From NCBI GenBank assembly GCA_002633025.1, contig NMRB01003401.1, positions 1 through 64,000 on the forward strand: 64,000 nucleotides of DNA, given 5' to 3'. Numbering within the stretch: position 1 is the first letter of the stretch; each line of letters opens with the position of its first letter. The notes beneath the pieces are model-generated. The model was given only the letters and a program-made list of their open reading frames with translations, was not told the origin of the DNA and did not search any database. Below, one piece after another: positions 30,584 to 42,955 of this stretch. The translations under genes and the position numbers were made by a program. The stretch is from Notospermus geniculatus. Taxonomy: Eukaryota > Nemertea > Pilidiophora > Heteronemertea > Lineidae.

Positions 30584-30790
30584 CTTGCACTGTCTCTGGA
30601 ATTCAAAACTGTCGCAACGAACTCTGGTATAATGCATAAATTACCCAGATTGGTTTTATACCAGTGCTTACGTCACGTGGACTGTGAATGGCTGGAAGTC
30701 ACAAAGAATGGTTGATTCTGATTGGTTATTTATCTCGGGCGCTGATTGGGCTGAATATTAATGTTTGCTCGAATACTATTGGCTAGACAA
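30584..30790 (-). promoter_or_regulatory. H3-3: Likely H3.3 promoter and non-coding first exon
   Basis: On the minus strand TATAAAA (30654-30660) overlaps a CCAAT, with further CCAAT boxes near 30720, 30745 and 30779 and a CACGTG E-box at 30674-30679 joined to a CRE-like TGACGTAAG. About 25-30 bases after the TATA a short exon would start and end at a CAAG|gtgagt donor (exon end 30584). This could splice to the acceptor just above the H3.3 start codon. The arrangement fits a constitutive H3.3 promoter, but the link is inference. Confidence 0.6.
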
Positions 30791-31103
30791 AACTTCCCCT
30801 GATAGGTTGGCTCTTTTGTAAACACTAGAACACGTGCGACTCTGTCGAAATCACCACAAGAACGGATTTTAGAGAAATAAACTAAAACTGATAGAGGGAC
30901 ATTCTATGTAAATGACGTATATCGGTAACAAAGTACATATTTCACCCATGAACAGAGTTTCATCACTAGGTTATGATTTTTTCATTCATCTTAACGCGTA
31001 GACACAATGAAGTGAGGGAATGCGGAAGTGAACACAGGCCACGTGTTGCGGTCATACTCACACCTAATAGCTTCCCGTCAATAAAAAAGGCTGGGGATAT
31101 TTA

Positions 31104-31375
31104 CCCGACGGTCGGTCCCGCAGGTAATGAATTTCGTCTTGCAGAAACGACGGTCGTTTCCGCAAGTAAATATGCTGTCTTGCAGACCCGACCGTCGTGT
31201 CCCCAGTACAGAGCTTTTCTTGCGGCCCCGACGGTCGTATCTGCAAGCCTAATTTAATATCTTCGAGCCCCGACTCGTCGTGGCTGCAAGCCCAAAATTA
31301 TCAGCTACGAGACCCGACCGTCGTTTCCCCAGTACAGAGCATTTCTTGCGGCCCCGACGGTCGTATATGCGTGCA
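31104..31375. repeat. Tandem array of seven 41-bp units
   Basis: The motif cccgacggtcgt followed by a short C-rich and then CAAG/CAGT step recurs at about 31104, 31145, 31187, 31227, 31268, 31313 and 31353. Neighbouring units alternate between cgacggtcg and cgaccgtcg. A looser array with gagacccgact motifs follows at 31850-32012. Confidence 0.8.
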
Positions 31376-31726
31376 GAATGATTTTTTTCTTCGTACAGTG
31401 ACCGTGATGTAAAATTTTCTGCACCGTAACTTCAACAGTGCGCACTGCAAAGGCCTTGAAAATGATAATCGGAATGGTTAGTTTAATTTTTTTTCTTGAC
31501 AAAGTCCATTGTCCCCATGCATATTCTCCTTTTACAGTTAATGTTGACAGCTGCTGTCTGAGGAAAAATATTTTTCAGAGGTCTAGGGGGCCTAAATTTT
31601 TTTCATCATTCCGGCTCAAGAATGCAAGGTTTAGTTCACCATTTTCTGACAGTCACGCGGGGTTGATATTGATAACAAATCGACAAGAAAAAATAAAACT
31701 ACAAAAAAATTGATAGAAAGAGCAGC

Positions 31727-31798
31727 TGTCCTGACGGGATTCGAACCCGTGGTCTCCAGTTTGATAGCCACGCACGCCAACCACTAGGCTGCTGGACC
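31727..31798 (-). repeat. Degenerate tRNA-like sequence
   Basis: On the minus strand there are an A-box-like GCCTAGTGGTTGGC and a perfect T-arm (ACGGG TTCGAAT CCCGT), and only five of seven acceptor pairs form. The anticodon arm does not fold. Either a tRNA pseudogene or a SINE head, not a working tRNA. Confidence 0.5.
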
Positions 31799-31849
31799 TA
31801 TGCGTTCATTTGGGGGAATCATTAGAGTTTCTCTGTCGCGTAGGCCTAA

Positions 31850-32012
31850 ATCTCGTCGGCTCCCCAAGAATTTTCATAAATTGGAGACACGACTGATTGA
31901 GATTTCAGTCGGTTCCACACAAGGAAATTCCATGAATTGGAGACCCGACTGGTTGAAGTTTCAGTCGGGTCCGCAAGAAAATTTTATGAACTGGGGAACC
32001 GACGGTCGGGTA
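31850..32012. repeat. Degenerate tandem units of about 55 bp
   Basis: cgtcggctccccaag (31854), cagtcggttccacacaag (about 31907) and cagtcgggtccgcaag (about 31962) mark three units. The ends resemble the 41-bp array upstream. Confidence 0.6.
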
Positions 32013-32179
32013 TACATCCACTGCGAATAAAAAAGGCCTCGCCTAAATATCACTGACTGTATCATGCTAATTTGCTTTGTTTTCTGATCTGCAACATTTT
32101 GAAGAGCTGGCTGATTGGGAAGGATGCGGTGCACAATGTTCAGAAGCTGCCTCACAGCAGCGATTGGCACTTGGGGGGG

Positions 32180-33565
32180 GGCACAACTAAAGGCCCCTTC
32201 ACACCAAATCCGCGCCGCGGGCCGCGACGGCGAAAAACCACGCGCGTCTTGACCGCCGCCGGGGAAAATAGGTTCAATGGATTTTCAATGAATGGGATCA
32301 CACCTAAGACGCGCGGCAAAAAATGATGCGCGCTCGCCGCCACCCGAAATAACTTTTGTAGTTATCCAGTGTGCTTGCCCCGAAAAATGCAGCGTTTCAC
32401 GCGGGAGGTGTGACCCTGTACGTGGGCGGAAACCGCGGCGTTACGCGCGTTTTTGGTGTGTAAGGACCTTGAGAGACTGAGAGTGCGCAAGCGGCGCGCC
32501 CGAGGAAAATTTGAAAATTCAACATTTACTAGTCCAGACGCTGAGATGGGTTTCGTGTATGAGAGAGGCCCGACTAAACTCTAGAAATTATGAAAGAGGG
32601 GTTCCAGGAGGTCCATATTTTCGTGGGTGCTTCTTACAGTCGAGTGGTCAGGTTTTTTTGTAAATCATCATTAAGGTCTCACACCAAAACCGTGCCGCGG
32701 GCCGCGACGGCGAAAAACGACGCGCGTTCACCGCCGGGAAAATAAGTTCAATGGATTTTCAATAAAAGGGGTCACACCAAAGACGCGCGGCAAAAAATGA
32801 CGCGGCTCGCCACTGCGCGTCTTTGGTGTGACCCTTTTATTGAAAATCCGTTGAACTTATTTTCCCGGCGGTGAACGCGCGTCGTTTTTCGCCGTCGCGG
32901 CCCGCGGCGCGGTTTTGGTGCGTAAGGACCTTGTGCGCAAGCGGCGCGCCCCAGGAAAATTTGAATATTCAACATTTTTTTAGTCCAGACGCTCAGATGG
33001 GATTCGTGTGCATGAGAGAGGCCCGACTAAAGGCCCGTTCCCACTAGAGCGTTTTACGCCGCGTGGATGCGTCAAATCTTTTGTTATTTTCCGCCGCTCT
33101 GCTTCCAAACAATGGGCGAAGCGTCAAAACGCGGCGTAAAACGCTCAGGTGGAAACGGGCCTTAAAAAGAGATTCCGCTGCGGTTTGCGGCGCCGGAGCG
33201 GTTTTCACAGGGTTTATTTTTGGATTTATAATCCTTCTATGGTTTAAGTTACAATAAAATGGCGTGTTAATTATCCCAATGCCTGTGAAAACCTTTAAAG
33301 GTCTGTTCACACCAAAACCGCGCCGCGGCCGCGACGGCGAAAAACGACGCGCGTTCACCGCCGGGAAAATAAGTTCAATGGATTTTCAATAAAAGGGTCA
33401 CACCAAAGACGCGCGGCGGCGAGCGCGCGTCATTTTTTGCCGCGCGTCTTTGGCGTGACCCTTTTATTGAAAATCCATTGAACGTATTTTCCCGGCGGTG
33501 AACGCGCGTCGTTTTTCGCCGTCGCGGCCTGCGGCGCGGTTTTGGTGTGAACACTGGCCTTTACT
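32180..33565. repeat. GC-rich palindromic repeats, TTCACACC ends
   Basis: At least three related elements (about 32183-32470, 32665-32930, 33297-33560) start near cacaccaaaaccgcgccgcgg and contain gcgacggcgaaaaacgac, aagttcaatggattttca and gacgcgcggc in both orientations. Between them, 33033-33165 is a different palindrome with ends aaaggcccgttcccac. Open frames in this interval are consequences of high GC. Confidence 0.75.
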
Positions 33566-34370
33566 CCTTTCCCCTGCGGTCGGCCGGAGGTGATTGCCGC
33601 AATCGCACCGCAAGCCCGTCGCCGGTGCCGCGTGACCAAAATCGCGGAGGGAAAACATCCGCGAGCGCGAGAAGGCTGTCGGGTGGCGGTGGGTGGGTTT
33701 TGTTTACGGTACTAGACGAAGGGGTGTGGTCATGGACCCAAACCGTGAACAAAATTCTCGACTGGTGATCAACCTTTCTGATGACACCTCATGCGTACTA
33801 CAGAAATTTTGTCTTCTGAGGCGAGGTGTGACAGTTTAGTTCGCGTCGGTCATTCATCCATTCCAAGAAGTTCACAGTTTGGATCAAGACAAAAAAACCA
33901 TCAGTATTAATTGCAATTGAGTAGGTATTTGTGTCCGCTCTGTTTTTGTTCTTCTTGTTGGTAATCCATGTGTTAATTGACAGCAGTGCGCCGATCTAGG
34001 ATTTTTGGCGGGGGGCTGCTGAAAGGCGGTTGTTGCAGGCGGGCGCCGAAGGTGGTACCCGCGCCGACGGGGTCTACTCTACCAGAAAATTTAGAAAATC
34101 TATAACGTCTCCCCTTTGTACATAATTTATTGCACTTATTATACAAATATAGACCTTGGCCATTTCATTGCAATCCTTGCCTCTGGCTTACTCATTCTCA
34201 CCCTACGCCTTGTCTGGGATCACGTCCCCATCAACCTAGCTCACACACCCCTAGGCATGACCAGGCCCCATCAACCCGAGGCTGGAGCCATAAAGGCCGT
34301 ATAGACGCGATTTCCTGGCATCTCAGTATCAAGACGGACGCTTTATATATTCACGGGTTTTTGCTTATTA

Positions 34371-34520
34371 GGGAGTTTAGAAATTCTAACGATAAACGTT
34401 AACTTTACGGCAACGTTATTTTTGGTACCGAAAATGCAATATAAAATCTAGTGAATGTGCAGTATGAAAAATAACGTTGTCGTAAAGTTCACGTTTATCG
34501 TTTGATTTCTCAAACTCCCT
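34371..34520. repeat. About 150-bp MITE, copy 3, TA-flanked
   Basis: Same family as 171-322 and 2808-2954: gggagtttagaaat left end, aaaatgcaatataaaatcta in the centre, and a mirrored right end. TA on both sides. Confidence 0.8.
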
Positions 34521-34529
34521 ATATTATAG

Positions 34530-34613
34530 CCCCAGCAGTTACGAAACGACGTGCCCTGTTACGGACGACGACGGACACCGTGTGACGACTACAGCTCACA
34601 GGTGAGCTAAAAA
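34530..34613 (+). repeat. 3' end fragment of the Helentron-like family
   Basis: Contains agcagttacgaaacgacgtg, a GAC-rich stretch and the terminal agctcacaggtgagct hairpin plus taaaaat, matching 12090-12196. From here to 35148 I see nothing else I can support. Confidence 0.7.
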
Positions 34614-35148
34614 TACGCACCCAAAGACCGAAGAAAGGAACACCAATTCTAAAAGCTAGACATTTCTCATCTTTTTATTTTTTGTCGTTAGCTCATACAA
34701 GAATGAGATATTCCCACGAGTGAAAAAACAACGCAGGAGTGTGCCATATAAAATCCTACACTACAATATAATACTTAGGTCTTATTTACAATTTACAGAT
34801 CATAATTTCAAGAACACACTGTTTTGTTACATCCAGAAAATTCTTAGGCTTTGAGAGAGAGCATCCCCTGACTAAGTTTTCAGAATTTGTCCTTACATAT
34901 CGCAGACAAGCACCCCAGAATAACCAAAACCACCCATTCCTATGCCACACTGTACCAGGTCAGATTAGGGATGTCCCCCGCAAAAACTGCCCTGAATTTA
35001 TAAAGTGCAAAAGACCACACTTGAAGAGCTGCACGCTTGAGGAATATCTACATGAATTCAAAATGATCAACAAGCATCATAATGGATAAAGTGATTTATT
35101 TATGTTTTGTCGTACGTCCACCTCTCCAAATAGAGAAAGAATTTCAGG

Positions 35149-35402
35149 GGCGTAGCTAGCAGGGGAAGGGGGCAGATGCCCCACCAGAGCAAAAGGGGAC
35201 AAAACAAATTTTTCCTCTAAAAGGTCATTTCCCCTCTTCAAGCCAAGTTATTCTGGTGACAGATATAGGGAAAATGCATCTGAGAGGATGTAGACTTTCA
35301 ATTTTTTTTCTGGAGAGGACCCCCAGACCCCCCTCTGGCATCGCCCTCCAGACTCAAGCAATTTTGCCCCCTAGGCCATTAACAGATAGCTAAGCCCCTG
35401 CA
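35149..35402. repeat. CAGGGGCGTAGCTA-ended element, copy 1
   Basis: Left end caggggcgtagctagcaggg, right end tagctaagcccctg, and in between ccccagacccccctctggca. A close copy lies at 40126-40388. Confidence 0.7.
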
Positions 35403-35776
35403 TTTTATGATCTTTCTCATCATCCAACTTTCACTGACTTGAAACTGTTTATGGTAATTGCCGAAAAATCATGTCCAAAAGTATCAGAACACTCTGATGG
35501 ATGGACGAGGCAATCAAACCATAACTCTAACAAACACAATGTACACCACCAGGCATCAGTTCAATATTGAGCAAACTCGACTTGAAGCTCAGTTATACTG
35601 ACACCACTTGCAATCTGAATTTTCTTCCAAAGTACCTGTCAAACGAAGTACGTTTATGTAAATCACTGTGATTACACAAGGCAGAAATTTACACCCGAGT
35701 AAAAATCAGCAATGAAATGAATATTGTATGGTTGTAGCATCATGTTGGGCTCATCTTTATAATGCACAACAACCTG

Positions 35777-35886
35777 GGGCCTGTTTCATAAAGTGACTTT
35801 AAGCTAATGGTACCATTAACTTCAATGCATTTTCCATTTGGTTAAAGGTACCATTAGCTTAAAATCACTTTATGAAACAGGCCCCA
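35777..35886. repeat. GGGGCCTGTTTCATAAAGT hairpin MITE
   Basis: Arms of about 45 bases, ggggcctgtttcataaagtg and its inverse, with inner blocks taatggtaccatta. No coding capacity. The following 35890-37220 is AT-rich with one N (36234) and no gene I can support; it may contain UNK 3' untranslated sequence. Confidence 0.8.
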
Positions 35887-37225
35887 GGGCACCAGCTTGC
35901 TTGTTCTCGTTTCTCGAGGCAACTATTAGTAGTACCGGTATCCCTCATTTTCTGCGTTCAGCTGAAGCACACTTTCCTTGTTGGCATCTCCTATATTATT
36001 CAACGACAAAGTGAAACTGGCCACTGGCTGGAAAACACCAGAACAGGCAGAATTTTTCAATATAGACAAGACCGTAGTATTTTATCAATTGGCTATGCTT
36101 CTTCTTCACTCCAAGTTGATATGTTAAAGTTGGCACATTTTACAAACAACATGATTATTTCTGTTGATTAGCAATGAAACAGATCAACACGAATAACCTA
36201 TGAATTTCTTTACTTATGGCACTGATGAGCAGGGNGCCAGTTTTATACAAGAGAGCCAAACATTCACTTGGGGTATTTCTGACAGCACTGAAAGGAAGAA
36301 TATTACCATACATGTAGGGACACTTCCAACAATCTGTGTAGGGAAAATAAAGGCATTTATAGGATGATGTCATGCACCTGACCCAACAGGACTGTGATTT
36401 GGATTTTTAGGACGAAAATTTACCAGAGTCTCACACAGGAACCCTTCTAATAACACTTCCCTTGCCTGTCTTTTTAACACACGGATTTCACTGCAGAACA
36501 GATTTGTGAAAATGCGTCCAAATTTATTTAAGAGATCTGGAGAAATTTTCTCAACGCTGTAATCATTTTTGCTGCCGTTTTAGAGGATATTGCCACCACA
36601 TTGAAAGCTTGAAAGCATTCATGTAAAATTCAACCACTGAAGATTGTTCTTCGCCGTGCTACCATCTTAGGATAACAACATTCATGCAGCACCTTCCGAC
36701 TATGAAAAAACAGGTGCTAAAAATTTTTCCCATAAAAAGTGCCGATTTTAAAAATACTTAGATTTGTATCCTTTTGGAGCAAAGGTACTGGTTTCCTTTA
36801 ATTTCACACACAGAATACACAGCTTTTTTTCAGGAAGCATTCACATCAAGTCAATACAACTTTAGATTTATTGAACTTTTAAATTTAGAAGGCGAAAGTC
36901 TATCATTCTTCCTAAGGCAGAGGGTGCTCATTGGCATGATTATCTACAGGCCTGATATGTTCAAAAGTTGAAATGTTTTCAGCAGTTTCCAGACAAATAC
37001 TTTGGAACGGAGGATGTATATACATGTATGAAAAATGGCAGTATTTTTTAATTTTACATTGTCACAAAAGCCTGCAGTATTTGAGGGGATTTGACGACTC
37101 GGAGCACATCAAAATCACTTCACTCGATTACATTCAGATTCTCGTCTGCATCATAATGATATAAGATTGAGTCTTCCTGATGGGAACAATTCCTGGCAAC
37201 AATTTCCCTAATATTGATGTCTGGG

Positions 37226-37530
37226 AGCCCTTACACTCAGTGGTATCGGCCCCCGCTCGAAGCTGTCACCCTCAACCACTGAAACACTTGGTGCCAAAGT
37301 CCGCTTCTGAACACTAGATGTGACTACCAGCTGTTGACGAACGCGCTCGATCAACCAGCCAATGAACAATCAGCCAATAAGAAAATGTTTCATGTTTTCC
37401 CCTAGTTGCGTGAAATACTGGTCGCTGATTGGTTGATGACAGTTTGCGCCATCTAGCGTTCAGTGGTTGAGAGCATATAACGAGTATTAAGCTCGAGGCC
37501 ACTGGGGACGAGTGTAGGGAGCCCTCCACC
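37226..37530. repeat. GGGAGCCC-ended MITE
   Basis: Left end gggagcccttacactcagtg, with an inner gctcgaagct, is mirrored by agctcgaggccactgg and gagtgtagggagccct on the right. From 37530 to 38423 I see no further feature. Confidence 0.65.
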
Positions 37531-38423
37531 CGATTCCACAGTTACCGGTACTAAAATTTTTCAACAGAGCTCGCATAATTGCTGTCCGAAACAACACGAC
37601 TTTCTGAAATCATCCATGTGTGTTCTTACTACACGTTACTTTGGGAAATGAACTATGAAAGTTGACACAGATTATACAACACCTTTTAGCACCATCGTCT
37701 TCCCAACTGAATCTTACAAAAGACTAAGAACTTTAAAGTTACTATTAAGACCCTGCAGGGATAGATACAAACCACTGGCGTTAGTTAACACCAACTTTAA
37801 AGTCACCTACATGCAGTGCCGGTACTGTAAATAAGGTTCAAGTGCAGTCATTAAACAATAAAGACTAGAAGCTGATTTCAAAACATGGGTGTGGCCTACA
37901 TTTGATTTTATAAAATGACATCCCGACACTTGATATCATATCGTGCAATGTGAAGAAACCAAACTTTTTGATTTCCATCTTCGTACAAGTACAAGTACAT
38001 GTACATGTATGCCCCTAGTGTGGATTTAGAATCCTATCATTGGACTGGAAAGGAATTCTCTTTCTTTTTTAAATTTCTAACTTCAGAAACGTATCTTTTT
38101 TGAGACATCGAACGTGGAATGGACGAGGGCTCACAACTACCACAGTTCCTGTTGATATTTCAAAGTGGGAAGTGATGTAATAAGAAGTGTCAAAATGAGC
38201 TGAGCAGGAGCCGTCTGGTCGGAGGTGCCTCAGACACTGTCATTTTACACAAAAAATAAATCATGGACAAACGGATGTTTTACCTGAGTTTTCTTGAAAT
38301 TTACGGACTAGTATCATCTTGTCATGAGTAATTAGAACTTGTACAAGAAAGTCACACCAAATCACAGTTTTTCAAGTACCTCCACAAGATGAGTGCACTT
38401 TCTCGATATACAGGTTCACTATA

Positions 38424-38545
38424 GGGCCATATTCTAGAAGCTTCCTTAACTCTAAGGTTTACCTTAGCTATTGTTTGCAGGGCAGAACACCAAACCTTAA
38501 AGTGAACCTTAGAGTTAAGGAGGCTTTTAGAATACGGGCATACGA
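38424..38545. repeat. Hairpin element related to 1271-1594
   Basis: agggccatattctagaagct and ttccttaactctaaggttt pair with ccttagagttaaggagg and tagaatacgggc on the right. Confidence 0.7.
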
Positions 38546-38707
38546 AGTTCCGTACATGAAAGCCCAGTTAACTTAGTCCCCAGTACACTAAATTTCAGTG
38601 GTTAAACGACTTCAAACCCAGTGGGTTCTCCGCTTACTTATCGGAGACTTCCAAGTTGCATTTACCGGTACCTAAGTGTATTTCATTTCAGATGGTCTCG
38701 CTCTGTA

Positions 38708-39035
38708 ACTCAAGGCACGTTCACACTACAAAGTTTTTAATGCGATCTCAGGCCGGTCTAGCGAGTCCACTTCTTTTAGCGATCTCAGGCCGATTCAGCT
38801 ACCCTAGGCCGGTCTAGACATGTGCCTGAACAGACTGGAGCGATCCAGCCAGCGCGGTGACACTATGCGCCAAACAGTAAACTGAATCGGCCTGAGTTCG
38901 TTACAAGAAGCAGACTCGCTAGACCGGCCTGAGATTGCATTAAATAGTTTGTAGTATGAACGGTTAATGCGCACTAACCGTTTAGACCGGTCTCAGATTG
39001 CTTTAAATTGCTAATATGAACGCGCCTAAAGATTC
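38708..39035. repeat. Palindromic element, GTTCACACTACAAAG ends
   Basis: Left end aaggcacgttcacactacaa and right end taatatgaacgcgcct. Inner repeats of gatctcaggccggtctagcg occur in both orientations. It belongs to the same style of element as the TTCACAC families at 32-33.6 kb. From 39035 to 40125 I see no supportable gene. Confidence 0.7.
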
Positions 39036-40125
39036 CTACACAGAAGTCACAACCAATTTACACGAAACACTTCTCATCACTTCCTCCAATGATACCTGTT
39101 TTAAATGAAGGGAAAAAAACCGAGATGATAATTACAAAACACGCCACATGGTATTTTTAAGAATTTTACATGTCCTTGGTAAGATGAAGGTCACTAAGTC
39201 TCAAAAGCGTTCAAATCCTTTATACAACTGCCAAAACCTTTCCCAAACTAGCACCATTTTCTTACAAAAATATCTCTCATCACTGCATAGTCCTTTGACA
39301 CTTATCTTCCATTGCACATCATACTTGAGTTCAAAATAAACTCCTAAAACCATTCATTAACCAAATGCCGACACCAAACCGATGTAACATCAGACAAAAT
39401 TTGAAACCCGGTTGTGTACAATCTGTGCAACACACTTCCTTCTTCCTGCCCGAATTCCAAATCGAATGACAAAATGTTCTATTCGCCACAGTACAGTGTA
39501 CATGACGCATCTTCTTGTGCTTGGCAAATTTTTAGATGGAATTGTGGTATACCCACTACATCTAGCTGCAATTTAACTGTCAAAGGAAGTCCTCAATGCT
39601 AAATTTGCACTGACCATTTGTAAGTAGCCGCTGGATACAACAATGCCATTACTGCCAGAGGAAATAAGACCAGACCATTCTTCCAGGGAGACAATCATTC
39701 CTGCCACACCAGCATTTCTAGTACATGGTCTTGTAGCAGAGATTATCACATCTAATGTACCAATCTCAATGAAATTAAATGATAACAGCAGAAAAATTGA
39801 AAACTGGCTAAAAAGTTGACGCAAAATATATTTATAGAGGTTAATTACATAACATGTTTCTTTTACCTACTTTATCTATCAAATAGGATCCCCCGTCAAC
39901 TGCTTCCCCTTTTACCATTACCCGCACTCCAAAAAAATGCTTCAGTTCGAGCGGTTCTCAGAAAATGACCCACAGGCATCAGTGTGTATTAGAATTGGCA
40001 CCTAACTACCCAGCCAATCAGTGATCCAGTTTCAGGACCACTTTTGGGGCTGTAGCAATGGATAATCCTACCAACATAGCGACACATGTCTCTTTATGCT
40101 TGACAAATCTTATGGCGACTCTTGC

Positions 40126-40388
40126 AGGGGCGTAGCTATCGGGGGGGGGGGGGGGGNNNNNNNNNNNNNNNNNNNNNNNNGGACAAATGCCCCCAGAGAA
40201 AGAAGGGACAGAAACAAATTTTTCCTCTGAAAGGTTATTTCCCTCTTCAAGCCAAGTCATTGTGGTGTCAGATGGTGGGAAAATGCATCTAGGAGGACGT
40301 GGATTTTCAACTTTTTTCTGGGGGCCCCCTCCAGACTCAAGCAATTTTGCCCCCTAGGCCATAAAACCAAAAGCTAGCTGCGCCCCTG
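40126..40388. repeat. CAGGGGCGTAGCTA-ended element, copy 2, with gap
   Basis: caggggcgtagctatcgggg at the left and gctagctgcgcccctg at the right bound an element like that at 35149-35402. A poly-G tract runs into 24 Ns (40157-40180). Confidence 0.75.
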
Positions 40389-41263
40389 TCTTGTGGTATA
40401 TGATTTCTCAGGTGTCATCAGCGCCATCTCTTGGTGATACCTCAATTTTTCTGCCAACAATGCCAACGTTTTAATCGGAGTATAACTGTGTGACATGGAA
40501 TAAACGCTGGGGGCAAGGGCTGAATAATGACGACATATAGAAACTGAAAACATGAAGGAACTTCTGCTGTTCTCAATGTGTCTTCAAAGATTGACTCAAA
40601 AAACAACCCAGCATTGATTTCAAAATGATTGGAAGCATTCTTTGTTAGCAGGATATCACCAGTCCATTGCCATTCTTAGACAGAAAAGCCCGCCACTAAA
40701 TGAGGAACCGGAGTGCCCAAAGGAGGCGCTGGGCAACAACTGAGTTTTTTCACAAGAACGCATGCGCTGCATTGACGTCGCGCATCGTTCGTGACGTTAT
40801 GTGAGATGCGTCATTCAGAATCAATGACGTTGCTCTTCGGTCTGTTATTTATGCTAAAATAGTCAATTTTATCGATGAAATTCATCATGTTCTTGCTTGA
40901 ATTTTCATTTGAAAACATTCAGATATACTGAGTCAGTCCGATACTTGATGATGATCGTGTAAAATGCGAAATTCAGTGGACTACTTCAGGTATATTTAGG
41001 GCTAGAAATAGGGTGTAGTTTCAGAATTAAATGGCAAATAACGTTGGCTTGACTTTCGACGTCATAGTTTCAACTGAGTTGTTCATCAGCGCCACGTCAC
41101 GGAGTAGTTCCTCCGGTTCCTCATTACAGTGGAGAATGAAAGATTTCACTGATTTCCACACTAAAGTTCACTACATTGATATGCATACCATCTGGCTACA
41201 ACAATACACCTCTTCTACAATGAGTCTTGGCTTAGAATAGATCTACCACTCAATATACATGTA

Positions 41264-41500
41264 TAGACCGTTCTCAAATTGACGTAAACGAAAAAGATCT
41301 GCGCACTTCCGCCGAAATCTCAACCACAACCTCGGTCTGAAACTGAATGACGTGACACGGACAACCCCACGACAGTGACTTCGAAGACGTTGCGTCAGAC
41401 TTGACCATTGCTGAATCATGAACGTCAGTCGGTTTCAGATCGAGGTTCTGGTTGAGACTTCGGCGGAAGTGTGCAGATCTGCAAATTCGAGAATCGTCTA
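41264..41500. repeat. TAGAC...GTCTA MITE, copy 1
   Basis: Inverted arms contain agatctgcncacttccgccgaaat and a Gln/Glu-like ctcggtctgaaact block. A second copy lies at 56007-56272 inside UNK copy B and is missing from copy A. From 40389 to 41263 I see no gene. Confidence 0.75.
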
Positions 41501-41875
41501 TTGTGGATTGCTTAACAACCCTTGTGCCCAGTTCTCTTTAAGACAGATAAGTGTGAGTACAATGATGATCAATGGTGCACACTCCTGGTTCTTTTACCAC
41601 TGACAGTCTGAACATAAGCTTCATATCATATGAGATAATATTAACGATTGACTAAAACCATTCATGCAGGACAGTACTAGTAGTCGCATTGTGTCAAGAC
41701 CTGCAAAAAGTCATGAAAACAGTGAATATATATTCAATTCCACACCCTTTGGGTAGTCACCAGTTTTTGAATTTTTTTTCCACTTGAACACAACATGGTA
41801 ACACCATTCTTCCTCCAAACCGATTCCTTCATCATTATATGGTTGTTGGGGGAACTCGGTACAATATCAATGTTA

Positions 41876-42235
41876 GGCATAGCGTACATCCACTCGCAAC
41901 TGGAAGCAACTGATCTGATCAGTCGCTGGTGATGCAACCACTGCACGCACATCGCAAATTCGGCAACTCGGAAAAACTGGCACTGATCAGTCGCAAGCCC
42001 GCGTACATCGCAGCGACTGAACGAAACTGAATACAACTAGTCGCTATAAAGTTGAACATGTGCAACTCGCGGCAACTGGCAAGATCTGTTCCAGCGAGTC
42101 GCAAGGGTGCGTACGTACATCGATCATTTCTGGCGACTGGCCAGTCGCCTCCAGTTCCATCTACATCTTCGCAGTCGTCAGGTAGCTCAGTAGCGACTAG
42201 CTGTATCCAGTGCAAGTGCGATGTACGCTAGGCTT
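41876..42235. repeat. Palindromic element, AGCGTACATC ends
   Basis: Left end cata gcgtacatccactcgcaactg, right end gtgcaagtgcgatgtacgct, with many internal gcgactgg/ccagtcgc words in both orientations. Non-coding. Confidence 0.65.
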
Positions 42236-42734
42236 AATGGAGGTCTGCATAAGAGAGGAAACTAAATTTTAGACAACGGCTAATTCACTGGTTATTCTTA
42301 AGCAACACTTGCCCATGTAAGATCAGGTTTGTGCACAAGTGGTTGATACTAACGAGTACTGTTCTGTACGAGAGAAAGATGAAAACATGATGCATGATGA
42401 AACCCAGTCATGAACGTGCTGGGTAACTGATGGACCTCAAAGTTAAAGAAAAAGCACATTGTTACATATTTCTCAGCAAACAGCTATGACCATAACTGAT
42501 TCTTGTATACAGCAATTATCCCACAAAACCTTGTATACAGTACACGTAGTATGTACAACAGAAGCATGACAAGTCGAATGTTAATCACCAAACAGTCAAA
42601 GAGGTGTTAATCCTGACTTTTGCACTAAATAACTCAAAATAAAAAATGACGATGAAGTAACAGATCTCTATGTCTAGATCTCAAACAAAAAATGCAACAA
42701 TCCTTTCTACAGAATGTGTTGAAACACAACTGTC

Positions 42735-42955
42735 ATGACTGTGAGGCGGTCTAGGAAAACCCGTCGGATGTCGCATTTGAGGAAAGTGTTAATGGCCTTG
42801 GTGAACCCACACATTTCAATAGCTGAAATGTACCACGTAACAGGTAAACAGAAGCAGATCAATGCACAGGCAATCTGACAGCCCTTGTTGATCATTCAGC
42901 GACATCCGACAGGTTTTCCTAGACCGCCACACAATTGTGTGGCGGTCTAGGAAAA
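42735..42955. repeat. GCGGTCTAGGAAAACC inverted repeats
   Basis: ggcggtctaggaaaacccg occurs at about 42745, inverted at about 42915-42930, and again in direct orientation at about 42940. The first pair also shares tcggatgtcgc, making a MITE of about 190 bp. The third is a separate end. Just downstream (3') of UNK. Confidence 0.75.

Noticed and set aside
31727-31798. Functional tRNA gene
   Set aside because: The T-arm is perfect but the acceptor stem has two mismatches and no anticodon stem forms.
32152-33768. Multiple Arg/Ala-rich frames on both strands
   Set aside because: They follow from GC-rich palindromic repeats and occur in several frames at once.
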